This document shows positions 41,484-49,373 of a stretch of 64,000 nucleotides of DNA, in pieces. Location of the stretch: assembly GCF_904846625.1 (NCBI RefSeq), contig NZ_CAJHBL010000003.1, positions 310,001 to 374,000 on the forward strand, written 5' to 3'. Source of the DNA: Psychrobacter sp. JCM 18900. Lineage in GTDB: Bacteria > Pseudomonadota > Gammaproteobacteria > Pseudomonadales > Moraxellaceae. Position 1 is the first letter of the stretch. The number at the start of each line of letters is the position of its first letter. A model generated the notes under the pieces. That model was not told where the DNA came from. It worked only from the letters and a program-made list of their open reading frames with translations, and made no database searches. Both the position numbers and the translations under genes were made by a program.

Positions 41484-42167
41484 ATGACTGACAGCACGCA
41501 TTTGCATACGCAGGAAGAACCGCCAAGTTCGCAAAATACCAAGAGTATTTTTAACTTGCCTAACAACCTTACGATTGCGCGTATCTTGATGATTCCGCTA
41601 TTTGTCGCGATTGCTTATTGGCCGCCAGCCATGGGTATTGGTATGCCTGCGATTTCAGACAATGTCATTGCGCGCGTTGGGATGAGCGAGTTTAGCGATA
41701 GTTTGTTGCGCCATTTATTATTAACTGGCGTCTTTATTATTGCCGCGATTACCGATTGGCTCGATGGGTATTTTGCTCGTAAACTAAATGTTATGTCAGC
41801 CTTTGGTCGATTTTTGGACCCTGTCGCTGACAAATTAATGGTAGCTGTAGCGCTCATCGTTCTTGTACAGTGGCACCCCAATATCATAATGGCGATAGCG
41901 GCTATCGTCATTATTTCGCGCGAGATCGCTGTATCAGCGTTACGTGAATGGATGGCGGAGTTAGGTAAGAGCACCAGCGTCGCAGTATCTTATGTTGGCA
42001 AATTAAAGACCACGTTCCAGATGGTAGCTATTACCGTACTACTGCTTAACTGGCAGTCGCTTGAAACCATCGGTTATGTATTAATGGTCGCCGCTGTGAT
42101 ACTTACCTTGTGGTCGATGATGATTTATCTAAAAGCCGCTTGGCCTTACTTAAAGCAAAGTGGGTAG
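41484..42167 (+). CDS. pgsA: CDP-diacylglycerol-glycerol-3-phosphate 3-phosphatidyltransferase
   Basis: PgsA makes phosphatidylglycerol phosphate, the precursor of phosphatidylglycerol and cardiolipin. The 227-residue membrane protein has the complete CDP-alcohol phosphotransferase motif D-x2-DG-x2-AR-x8-G-x3-D-x3-D, starting at DWLDGYFAR and ending at LDPVADK, which binds the metal ions. A soluble N-terminus of about 25 residues is followed by NLPNNLTIARI, a typical PgsA start, and about five helices. An insertion of about 25 residues between the first helix and the motif makes it longer than the 182-residue E. coli protein. The start lacks a strong Shine-Dalgarno. Confidence 0.94.
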   Translation: MTDSTHLHTQEEPPSSQNTKSIFNLPNNLTIARILMIPLFVAIAYWPPAMGIGMPAISDNVIARVGMSEFSDSLLRHLLLTGVFIIAAITDWLDGYFARKLNVMSAFGRFLDPVADKLMVAVALIVLVQWHPNIIMAIAAIVIISREIAVSALREWMAELGKSTSVAVSYVGKLKTTFQMVAITVLLLNWQSLETIGYVLMVAAVILTLWSMMIYLKAAWPYLKQSG

Positions 42168-42206
42168 TTTCATCAGACAAAATTAATCAGCATAAAATTT
42201 AGAACA

Positions 42207-42245
42207 TAAAAAACGCCAGTTGCATTAGCCACTGGCGTTTTTGTT
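42207..42245. terminator. Bidirectional intrinsic terminator
   Basis: AAAACGCCAGT pairs with ACTGGCGTTTT around a 10-base loop, with A-run and T-run flanks. It is shared by convergent pgsA and the PNPOx-like gene. Confidence 0.87.
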
Positions 42246-42269
42246 TTTACTGCTTATAAATCAGACAAC

Positions 42270-42764
42270 TTATAGTGTCACTGAGTTGTTTTCACCCAAG
42301 TTAGTCGCTTTTTTGCCGTCCATTACTGCAGCAGTAGTCATCTTAAACATGTTGACTACTGAGCTACCGCTTAGCCAGTATTCAGCACCGTGAGGGACGA
42401 CTTTGATTAATTGGACATTTGGATCTTCTTTACCTTGCTCATAAAACGCATTGTAAATTGGTGACCATAGCTCGTCTAACTTCTCTTGGTCTTCGACCAA
42501 TTCTGCTTTACCGTTAATTGAGACATAATCTTTTGAATCTTGACTGACATAGGCCAAGTTCACTTGTGGGTCTTTTTCAATATCTTTGATGGTTTCGGTA
42601 GTCTTATCACCAATGAACCAAATCTCTTTTGCGCCAATGCTCGTCTCGCTAGTGGTCATTGGGCAGGCATGTAAATGGCCTTCGTGAGTACGAGTGGTCA
42701 TCATGGCAAATTTTACTTCTTTTACCAGCTCTTGTACTTTATCGATATGGTCTTGTCTACTCAT
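42270..42764 (-). CDS. Pyridoxamine 5'-phosphate oxidase-like flavin-binding protein (general stress protein 26 type)
   Basis: A 164-residue split-barrel protein of the Pyridox_ox_2/GsiB-26 group. It has AMMTTRTHEGHLHACPMTT near residues 20-38, IWFIGDKTTETIKDIEKDPQVNLAYV and the conserved EYWLSG segment. Family members bind FMN or related flavins; most have no known enzymatic role and some respond to stress. An AAGGAAA Shine-Dalgarno supports the start. It is a single gene convergent with pgsA. Confidence 0.87.
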   Translation of the reverse strand: MSRQDHIDKVQELVKEVKFAMMTTRTHEGHLHACPMTTSETSIGAKEIWFIGDKTTETIKDIEKDPQVNLAYVSQDSKDYVSINGKAELVEDQEKLDELWSPIYNAFYEQGKEDPNVQLIKVVPHGAEYWLSGSSVVNMFKMTTAAVMDGKKATNLGENNSVTL

Positions 42765-43246
42765 AATAAATTTCCTTTTTTATAGTGTTTTAATTGGGCT
42801 TATATAGCATTGTTTTAATTAGCCGAATTGAACAGTTGATTATTTATAGTAATTTTTCTTTAGGCGAGGCATGTCTAACCATTAAATAGATCTAAAAGTT
42901 AAACGTCATCGTCGCCTTAACAACTGAGACTAGAATACCGAGTTGTCACCCTACATTTATATAGGTTCCCAGTAATGCGATGTGAGTGTTTGTAAGGAAT
43001 ATGAAGGTTAGGTAAAAATTGTGACAGCGTAGATTTGAGCGTTCTATTTTTCAATAGGTTAGTCAAAAATGGCTGGAGATTTAGTTTTTTTGAATTATCG
43101 ATTCGCAAATAGTAAGTCGCGATAGAACGCAACTTATCGGCAATTTATCTTGGTTTAGACCTGCTTATTACAGGTCTTCTTGTTATAATACCCAGACCAT
43201 TTACTTAGCATGGCAGAGATGCCTTGATCTTACGGATTATGCCTTT
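42765..43246. other. Divergent region upstream of purL
   Basis: A 482-base AT-rich spacer. The purL promoter lies at the right end, immediately preceded by a small hairpin (AGACCTG/CAGGTCT, 43157-43177). A 71-residue minus-strand open frame here looks spurious. Confidence 0.5.
43181..43189 (+). promoter_or_regulatory. purL: Extended -10 promoter of purL
   Basis: TGTTATAAT has a consensus TATAAT with a TGn extension, the same motif as at the tRNA-Ser promoter. No good -35 box is visible. Its place is taken by a 7-bp inverted repeat, AGACCTG/CAGGTCT, which could be an operator. The start would be near 43196, about 50 bases before the ATG. Confidence 0.6.
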
Positions 43247-46200
43247 ATGATGACCATCGCCGGACAACCGTTTCTTACCGATTTTCAGACGCAGCAACTC
43301 ATCAGTCAGTTTCAGCAAAAAACCGAGCTAAATGTCAGTCAAATAAGTACCCAGCAAGTGTATGTGCTATCACGAGAGTTATCTGGTGATGAACATGAAA
43401 AAGCGCTAGATTTACTGGCTGTTGACCAATCAGCAACGCTAAATGCACCGCAAGACAACCAACTACAAGTCATCGTTGGGCCACGTTTTGGTACGATATC
43501 GCCATGGGCAAGTAAAGCGACAGATATCTTTAATAACTGTGAAATCGAGATCAACCGCGTTGAGCGTGTCGTTGTTTATACGTTAACCCTCGATGAAAAA
43601 ATAGACGGTGACGCAGGCGAAAAACTACCAGTAGACGCTGAGCAGTTATTGTTTGACCGTATGACTCAGAGCTTGGTTTATGACTTGAGCGATGTCAGCA
43701 AATTGTTTGATGATCAAGCGCCAGCATCACTAAATCATATCGATGTGATCGGACAAGGTCAGGCAGCGCTAGAATCAGCTAATACAGAATTCGGCTTTGC
43801 GTTATCAAGTGAAGATATCGACTATCTGATGAATGCCTATGTCAATGAGCTAAAGCGTAATCCGACTGACGTTGAGCTGATGATGTTTGCACAGGCAAAC
43901 TCAGAGCATTGCCGTCATAAGATCTTTAATGCTCAGTGGACAGTCGATGGCGAAATACAGCCAAAATCACTGTTCCAAATGATTAAAAACACGTACCAGT
44001 CGAACCCACAAGGTATCTTGTCAGCCTATAAAGACAACGCCGCTGTGATGGCAGGATCTGATGGTATGCGTTTTTATCCTATTCCGACTGACGCGATGGA
44101 TGCCAATTCAATCCATCCTTACGACTTTCATCAAGAAAACATCGATATCTTAATGAAAGTTGAGACGCACAACCACCCAACAGCGATTGCCCCTTATTCT
44201 GGTGCGGCAACAGGTGCGGGCGGTGAGATTCGTGACGAAGGTGCGACAGGCCGTGGCGGTAAGCCAAAAGCGGGTCTAACAGGATTCCACGTGTCACATC
44301 TGCATATCCCAGAGCTTAGCGAAAAGTGGGAGCAGTCAGGTCAATTGAGCACGCAGGATTATGGCACGCCAGATCGTATGGCAACCAGCCTTGAGATCAT
44401 GACCGAAGCGCCACTAGGCAGTGCCAATTTTTCAAACGAATTTGGTCGTCCAAATCTATGCGGTTACTTCCGTAGTTTTCAGCTAGATACCTCTGCCGCA
44501 AAAGACGGTAGCGAGATGCGCGGCTATCATAAGCCAATTATGCTGGCAGGTGGTTACGGCAATATCAAACGCAATCTGATTGAAAAAAATGCAATCCAAA
44601 AAGGCGATTTGCTTATCGTTCTTGGTGGCCCTGCGATGCAAATCGGTCTGGGCGGCGGTGCCGCATCTTCGGTCGATAGTGGTGACCTTGATGAAGGTTT
44701 AGACTTTGCCTCAGTTCAGCGCGATAACGCTGAGATGGAGCGTCGTTGCCAAGAAGTCCTTGATCGCTGCTGGGCCCTCGCTGGTAATGATGTCGATGTA
44801 AGTAATAACAGTAAAGACGGTAACCCAATCGTTTCACTACATGATGTAGGGGCAGGTGGTCTGTCTAACGCGATGCCAGAGCTGGTCAATGACCATGAAA
44901 TGGGCGCGCATCTGAACTTGCGTAAGATTCCATCGTTAGAAGCTGGCATGTCGCCAATGGCCATCTGGTCAAACGAAGCGCAAGAGCGTTATGTGCTAGC
45001 GATTCGCCCAGAGAGCAAAGATCAGTTCGATGCCATCTGTGCCCGTGAGCGCTGCCCATATGCCATCTTGGGCGAGGCGACGGATATCCGCCAGCTAATC
45101 GTTGATGATGAACTGTTGGACGAGCAACCAGTCGATATGCCGATGCAAGTACTGCTCGGCGGTACACCAAAAATGCAACGCAGCTTTGAGCGTACCGAGA
45201 GCACGTTACCAGCATTAGAGCTTGGTGATGTCAATCTAGCTGAGTCTATCAAAGACGTGTTGCGTCACCCAACTGTCGCTAGCAAATCATTCTTAATCAG
45301 CATTGGTGACCGCTCTATCACCGGTATGGTCGTGCGTGATCAGTATGTGGGTCGCTATCAAGTGCCTGTATCAGATTGTGCGGTGACGGCGTCTGGCTTG
45401 ATTGCACTCGATGGTCAGGTGATGAGCGGCGAAGCCATGAGTGTCGGCGAGCGTACACCTGTTGCGCTTATTAGTCCAAAAGCCTCGGCGCGTCTAGCGG
45501 TCGGTGAAGCAATTACCAACATCGCTGGTGCGCGTATCGCTCAGTTGTCTGATATCACGATGTCAGCGAACTGGATGGCCGCGTGTGGTGATGACGTAGA
45601 AGATGCTGCATTGTTCGACGCGGTGCATGCCGTTGGTGAAGAGCTATGCCCAGCACTCGGTATCGCTATCCCAGTTGGTAAAGACTCGCTATCAATGCGT
45701 GCTAACTGGACTGACAATGCTAACGACAATGGCGCCAATCAAGATAAGTCAGTCGTGTCACCAATGAGTTTGGTCGTGACTGCGTTTGCTCCTGTCGTTG
45801 ATGTAGCAAAAACACTAACCCCTGAGCTAATCAATGGCGATAGCGCGTTTTACCGCATTGACTTGTCTAAAGGCAAATTGCGTCTAGGTGGCTCAATCCT
45901 CGCGCAAACGCTTAGCCAATTGGGTAACGATTGCCCAGATCTAGCGCAGCCAAGTGATTTGATCGACTTCTTTAACTTTATCCAAGCGGGTAATGAGCAA
46001 GGCGTCATCAGCGCTTATCACGATATCGGTGATGGTGGTCTGCTGGCAACTATCGCAGAGATGCAGTTCACTAGCCGTCAGGGTATCAAGCTGTCATTGA
46101 CCGATGATAACTTACTCGGTCAATTGTTCAGTGAAGAGCTGGGTGCAGTCATCCAAGTATTGCCAGAAAACGTCGCGGCTTTAATGCAATTGGCAGAAGA

Positions 46201-47275
46201 GTTGAACGTTGCTGACATGCTGAGCCTCGTGGGTCAAAGCTCGGAAGAAGACAGCTTACTTATCCAAACGCCAACACTCATGGGTGATGACACTTTACGC
46301 TTTAGCCGTACTGAATTGCAGCAAGCGTGGACTCAGGTCAGCTATCAAATCGCTCGTCGCCGTGATAACCCAGCGTGCGTACAGCAAGAGTATGACTTAA
46401 TCGCTGATGCGAGCCATCAAGGTCTGATCGCTGCGCCAAACTTTGATCTCAATCAAAAAGTAGAAGAACCGTATGTAAACAGTCGTGCTGATTCTGATAA
46501 CAGCAAACCAAGAGTCGCAATCCTCCGCGAACAAGGTGTCAATGGTCAGACAGAAATGGCAGCAGGCTTTACCCAAGCGGGCTTTGAAGCGGTCGATGTA
46601 CACATGAGTGATCTACTCAGTGGCCGTATCAACCTACGTGACTTCGACGGACTGGTCGCTTGTGGTGGCTTTAGTTATGGTGATGTACTCGGCGCAGGCT
46701 CTGGTTGGGCGAACTCTATCTTGTTCCATGACGAGCTACGCATGCAGTTTGTCCGCTTCTTTGCCCGTCCTGATACCTTCTCACTAGGTGTCTGTAACGG
46801 TTGTCAGATGATGGCGCAGTTAAAAGACCTCATCCCAGGTGCAGAAAACTTCCCACGTTTCATCGCTAACAAATCGGCGCGTTTTGAAGCGCGTACGGTC
46901 AATGTGAAAATCGAGCGTACCAAGTCGATCCTGTTCAAAGGTATGCAAGACAGCATCTTGCCAATCGCAGTGGCGCATGGTGAAGGCTATGCCACGCTGA
47001 ACAATACCGAGATCGACGGTATGGCAAACCACGGTCAGCTCGCGATGCGTTATGTCGACAGCCAAGGCCATCCAACCGAGACCTATCCGCTCAATCCAAA
47101 CGGTTCGCTCGGCGGTGTCACGGGTCTATGTAGCACCGACGGTCGCGTCACTATCATGATGCCGCATCCTGAGCGTAACCTAAAAGCGTATAACCACAGC
47201 TGGAAACCAGAAGAGTGGGATGAGGACGGCGCGTGGATGCGTATGTTCCGTAACGCTCGTGCTTGGTTTAGATAG
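43247..47275 (+). CDS. purL: Phosphoribosylformylglycinamidine synthase
   Basis: PurL converts FGAR and glutamine to FGAM in purine synthesis. At 1342 residues it is the large single-chain form of Gammaproteobacteria: an N-terminal PurS-like domain (about 1-150), a linker with FAQANSEHCRHKIF, two AIRS-like ATP domains (HNHPTAIAPYSGAATGAGGEIRDE in the first), and a C-terminal class I glutamine amidotransferase (about 1080-1342). The amidotransferase has the nucleophile cysteine in GVCNGCQMM and the His/Glu of MPHPERN. It is about 45 residues longer than E. coli PurL. It is a single gene with its own promoter and terminator. Confidence 0.97.
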   Translation: MMTIAGQPFLTDFQTQQLISQFQQKTELNVSQISTQQVYVLSRELSGDEHEKALDLLAVDQSATLNAPQDNQLQVIVGPRFGTISPWASKATDIFNNCEIEINRVERVVVYTLTLDEKIDGDAGEKLPVDAEQLLFDRMTQSLVYDLSDVSKLFDDQAPASLNHIDVIGQGQAALESANTEFGFALSSEDIDYLMNAYVNELKRNPTDVELMMFAQANSEHCRHKIFNAQWTVDGEIQPKSLFQMIKNTYQSNPQGILSAYKDNAAVMAGSDGMRFYPIPTDAMDANSIHPYDFHQENIDILMKVETHNHPTAIAPYSGAATGAGGEIRDEGATGRGGKPKAGLTGFHVSHLHIPELSEKWEQSGQLSTQDYGTPDRMATSLEIMTEAPLGSANFSNEFGRPNLCGYFRSFQLDTSAAKDGSEMRGYHKPIMLAGGYGNIKRNLIEKNAIQKGDLLIVLGGPAMQIGLGGGAASSVDSGDLDEGLDFASVQRDNAEMERRCQEVLDRCWALAGNDVDVSNNSKDGNPIVSLHDVGAGGLSNAMPELVNDHEMGAHLNLRKIPSLEAGMSPMAIWSNEAQERYVLAIRPESKDQFDAICARERCPYAILGEATDIRQLIVDDELLDEQPVDMPMQVLLGGTPKMQRSFERTESTLPALELGDVNLAESIKDVLRHPTVASKSFLISIGDRSITGMVVRDQYVGRYQVPVSDCAVTASGLIALDGQVMSGEAMSVGERTPVALISPKASARLAVGEAITNIAGARIAQLSDITMSANWMAACGDDVEDAALFDAVHAVGEELCPALGIAIPVGKDSLSMRANWTDNANDNGANQDKSVVSPMSLVVTAFAPVVDVAKTLTPELINGDSAFYRIDLSKGKLRLGGSILAQTLSQLGNDCPDLAQPSDLIDFFNFIQAGNEQGVISAYHDIGDGGLLATIAEMQFTSRQGIKLSLTDDNLLGQLFSEELGAVIQVLPENVAALMQLAEELNVADMLSLVGQSSEEDSLLIQTPTLMGDDTLRFSRTELQQAWTQVSYQIARRRDNPACVQQEYDLIADASHQGLIAAPNFDLNQKVEEPYVNSRADSDNSKPRVAILREQGVNGQTEMAAGFTQAGFEAVDVHMSDLLSGRINLRDFDGLVACGGFSYGDVLGAGSGWANSILFHDELRMQFVRFFARPDTFSLGVCNGCQMMAQLKDLIPGAENFPRFIANKSARFEARTVNVKIERTKSILFKGMQDSILPIAVAHGEGYATLNNTEIDGMANHGQLAMRYVDSQGHPTETYPLNPNGSLGGVTGLCSTDGRVTIMMPHPERNLKAYNHSWKPEEWDEDGAWMRMFRNARAWFR

Positions 47276-47306
47276 GCTAAGTTGATTTAGAGTATTATCG
47301 TAGATA

Positions 47307-47340
47307 TAAAAAAAGGTGGGCGTAATGCTCACCTTTTTTG
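47307..47340 (+). terminator. Intrinsic terminator of purL
   Basis: AAAAAAGGTGGGC pairs with GCTCACCTTTTTT (one G:T) around GTAAT. It lies 32 bases after the purL stop. Confidence 0.87.
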
Positions 47341-47370
47341 TGTTTAGGGTTTGATGTTTTTGAATGTGTG

Positions 47371-47517
47371 GGAGCTAATCCTGCTTTTCGCTACTATCTT
47401 GGTCGTCCACTGGGGCGGTGGCTAAGGCTAGAGGTGTTCCAACATTCGAATGACCCCCTCTAGCTAATCCTCTGCAGCCCTGTGAACAACCAAGTATATC
47501 CGCTGCAATCAGGGCTA
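47371..47517 (+). repeat. Long palindromic extragenic repeat element
   Basis: A 147-bp structured element beginning GGAGCTAATCCTGCTTTTCGCTA and ending CCGCTGCAATCAGGGCTAGG-like. An outer imperfect stem pairs CTTGGTCGTCCAC...GGGC with GCCC..GTGAACAACCAAG. An inner perfect 8-bp stem GCTAGAGG (47427-47434)/CCTCTAGC (47457-47464) encloses the palindrome CATTCGAATG. AGCTAATCCT occurs twice, at 47373 and 47462. The ends resemble a dispersed palindromic repeat that I associate from memory with other bacterial phyla. It occurs once in this window, at the boundary between purL and the AT-rich island. Confidence 0.6.
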
Positions 47518-47661
47518 GGAAAAACATCATATTCTCGTAAGTATTATTTGTCATATAAAACTATTTTACAATATTTAACAAAAAAATATGATTATGAAGA
47601 ACACCTTAAATATCAAAAGGAGCTATCATTGAAAAGCCATATAAATTGTAAAGGAACTAGA

Positions 47662-48165
47662 ATGAACTCTTTCAAATATGTTTATAGAGATAGTGGATTA
47701 GTACAGTTATACTTTTTTTGGACAATGATTTCATTTGCAACTACAGTTGTATCTACTAGTTTTCTTAAAAATATTGAAGCACTTAGTGGGATTGCTAACT
47801 ACACTATCAATAACAATGTTATTGGTAGAATATCTATAATTACATTGCTATCCTTGTTATTTTATGCCTGCTATTGTGTATATTATAAAATAAAAATATA
47901 CCTATATAAAAATACTGAAGCCGAGAATAAAAATAGACTTTCAGATTCGATTGTAAAAACTTTAATAATTGGGAACGGTGCTTCAATCTCAGGCGTTATG
48001 TATGCAATAACTTGGTATGTTTACAATAATCCTTTAGGTGTATCATCAGCAAGTGAGTATTTTGTTGTCACAACTATTTTTACTCTACTCATGATAGTTA
48101 TGTTACTAGTTTCGTTTTATAATTTAAATTTTTTAAGAGAAGAGCTTAATTTTAAAATCCCTTAA
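47662..48165 (+). CDS. Orphan four-helix membrane protein
   Basis: A 167-residue protein that I do not recognise. Four hydrophobic segments stand out: VQLYFFWTMISFATTVV, ISIITLLSLLFYACYCVYY, a moderately hydrophobic KTLIIGNGASISGVMYAITW, and VVTTIFTLLMIVMLLVSFY. A short Lys/Asn-rich loop lies between the second and third. I chose the ATG at 47662 for its AAGGA Shine-Dalgarno seven bases upstream; the frame stays open to 47482 but without a ribosome-binding site. It is much more AT-rich than purL, which suggests transfer. Neighbours are the palindromic element on the left and the MITE-like element on the right. No function is proposed. Confidence 0.65.
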   Translation: MNSFKYVYRDSGLVQLYFFWTMISFATTVVSTSFLKNIEALSGIANYTINNNVIGRISIITLLSLLFYACYCVYYKIKIYLYKNTEAENKNRLSDSIVKTLIIGNGASISGVMYAITWYVYNNPLGVSSASEYFVVTTIFTLLMIVMLLVSFYNLNFLREELNFKIP

Positions 48166-48181
48166 AAAAATAATTTTATAC

Positions 48182-48263
48182 TAGATCTCTTGCAAAAGTC
48201 GTTGCTAGCCCTCGTAAATCCGTTATTGGAGGTCAATGAACTGGTACTTTTGCAAGAGGTCTA
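48182..48263. mobile_element. MITE-like 82-bp inverted-repeat element
   Basis: Two 18-bp terminal inverted repeats, TAGATCTCTTGCAAAAGT at the left and its complement with one mismatch at the right, enclose 46 bp with no coding capacity. The outermost TA on each side could be a TA target-site duplication of a mariner/IS630- or IS5-related transposase. It lies in the gap between two convergent genes of the AT-rich island. No transposase gene occurs in the window, so it would be non-autonomous. Confidence 0.65.
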
Positions 48264-48293
48264 CTAAGTGAATTATTAAAAATCATATATATT

Positions 48294-49373
48294 TTAAAGT
48301 AGTTTTAGTCTAGGTTTAGTATTTTCACTGATTAACTTGAACGTTATATCATCTAAAATTTGATAACCAAAATCAATATTCTCATAAAAATTCCTACCTT
48401 CTTTTTCCAAAAGAATCTTAATGATCTTATTCAACAAAACAGGTTTTTCACGCTCAATAGGCTCAGGCTCCGATTTGTTATATCCTTGCTTACTAAACTC
48501 GATACAATTAGAGCGATAAAGCCAATCAGTTAATAACTTGTGCTCGTGAAGATTATAATTAATAGCTGCAAGAGACACCTTCCAGTATTTTTTATAGCTT
48601 ATTAAATTCGCTAGATTTAGGTTGTTTGGAGCCATAGCAACAAAGGCTTCTTTTGGCATTAAAAAGCTAGATGCAAACCTATCAGCTTCGTGCTCTTTGT
48701 CTTTCATATTTTCAAGTACATTTTTATCATCACTGTGCAGAACTAAGTGACCAAGCTCATGAGCAGCATCAAAACGCATTCTCTCTGCTGACTTTGCTGT
48801 ATTCAAAAACACTATAGGTCGTCCGTCATGATAAAAAGAAAATGCATCAACTTCTTTTACTTCCATAGGTAAGCGGAATACCGCAATGCCATGTGATTCG
48901 AGCAAGGCAATAATATTTTTAATCGGTAATATACCCAACTGCCAATCACCACGAAGTGTTAAAGCTGATTTTTCAGGCTCGTTCACTAGAGTATCAATAT
49001 CAAAGCCTTGAAAAACAGGAAGATTAGAGATTTTCTTATCAAAATACTCTAAGGTTTGAATTGCAAACTCACTATAAGCCCGAGCAGAGTTTCTATATTG
49101 GGCTTTTATACGACTATATGAGCGAAAGAAAATTTGCTCATCTACGACTTGTGTCTCAAAAGTAGAGTTAAAGAAACTAAAGGGTAAATTTAATGACTTA
49201 CTTAAAGTTACTGCTTTTTCAAAGTCAGGGATTGAAGATTTTTTTTCATTTAGATAGTTTGAAATAGTAACTTCAGTACATGATAATATTTTTGCTAAGT
49301 CCTTGTTAGTCTTACCCTTTAAGTCCTTCGCTATTTTTAAACGGCGCTTATTAAATTCAAAATTACTCTTCAT
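48294..49373 (-). CDS. XRE-type HTH / ImmA-IrrE metallopeptidase regulator
   Basis: A 359-residue two-domain protein. An N-terminal helix-turn-helix of XRE type (about residues 8-60, TNKDLAKILSCTEVTISNYLN) is followed by a COG2856 zinc metallopeptidase domain with HELGH at 192-196 in this numbering and the downstream third-ligand region EHEADRFASSFLMP. ImmA/IrrE proteins cleave phage-type or stress repressors. I use the ATG at 49373, which starts just before the HTH and overlaps the stop of the upstream gene by 11 bases, rather than the longer frame. The two genes are probably translationally coupled. The sequence is AT-rich like its neighbours. Confidence 0.87.
   Translation of the reverse strand: MKSNFEFNKRRLKIAKDLKGKTNKDLAKILSCTEVTISNYLNEKKSSIPDFEKAVTLSKSLNLPFSFFNSTFETQVVDEQIFFRSYSRIKAQYRNSARAYSEFAIQTLEYFDKKISNLPVFQGFDIDTLVNEPEKSALTLRGDWQLGILPIKNIIALLESHGIAVFRLPMEVKEVDAFSFYHDGRPIVFLNTAKSAERMRFDAAHELGHLVLHSDDKNVLENMKDKEHEADRFASSFLMPKEAFVAMAPNNLNLANLISYKKYWKVSLAAINYNLHEHKLLTDWLYRSNCIEFSKQGYNKSEPEPIEREKPVLLNKIIKILLEKEGRNFYENIDFGYQILDDITFKLISENTKPRLKLL

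Larger units (their letters stand above)
47276..47661. other. Spacer at the left edge of the AT-rich island
   Basis: Holds the purL terminator, then the 147-bp palindromic element, then AT-rich sequence running into the next gene. An in-frame open extension of that gene starts inside the palindromic element, but no ribosome-binding site supports it. Confidence 0.55.

Noticed and set aside
42917..43132. 71-residue minus-strand open frame upstream of purL
   Set aside because: No ribosome-binding site, no family resemblance, and located in the promoter region of purL.
44613..45252. Several minus-strand open frames within purL
   Set aside because: Shadows of the conserved PurL reading frame; no independent start signals or homology.
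47482..47661. In-frame upstream extension of the orphan membrane protein starting at a GTG
   Set aside because: It begins inside the palindromic repeat, has no ribosome-binding site, and a good Shine-Dalgarno with ATG exists at 47662.
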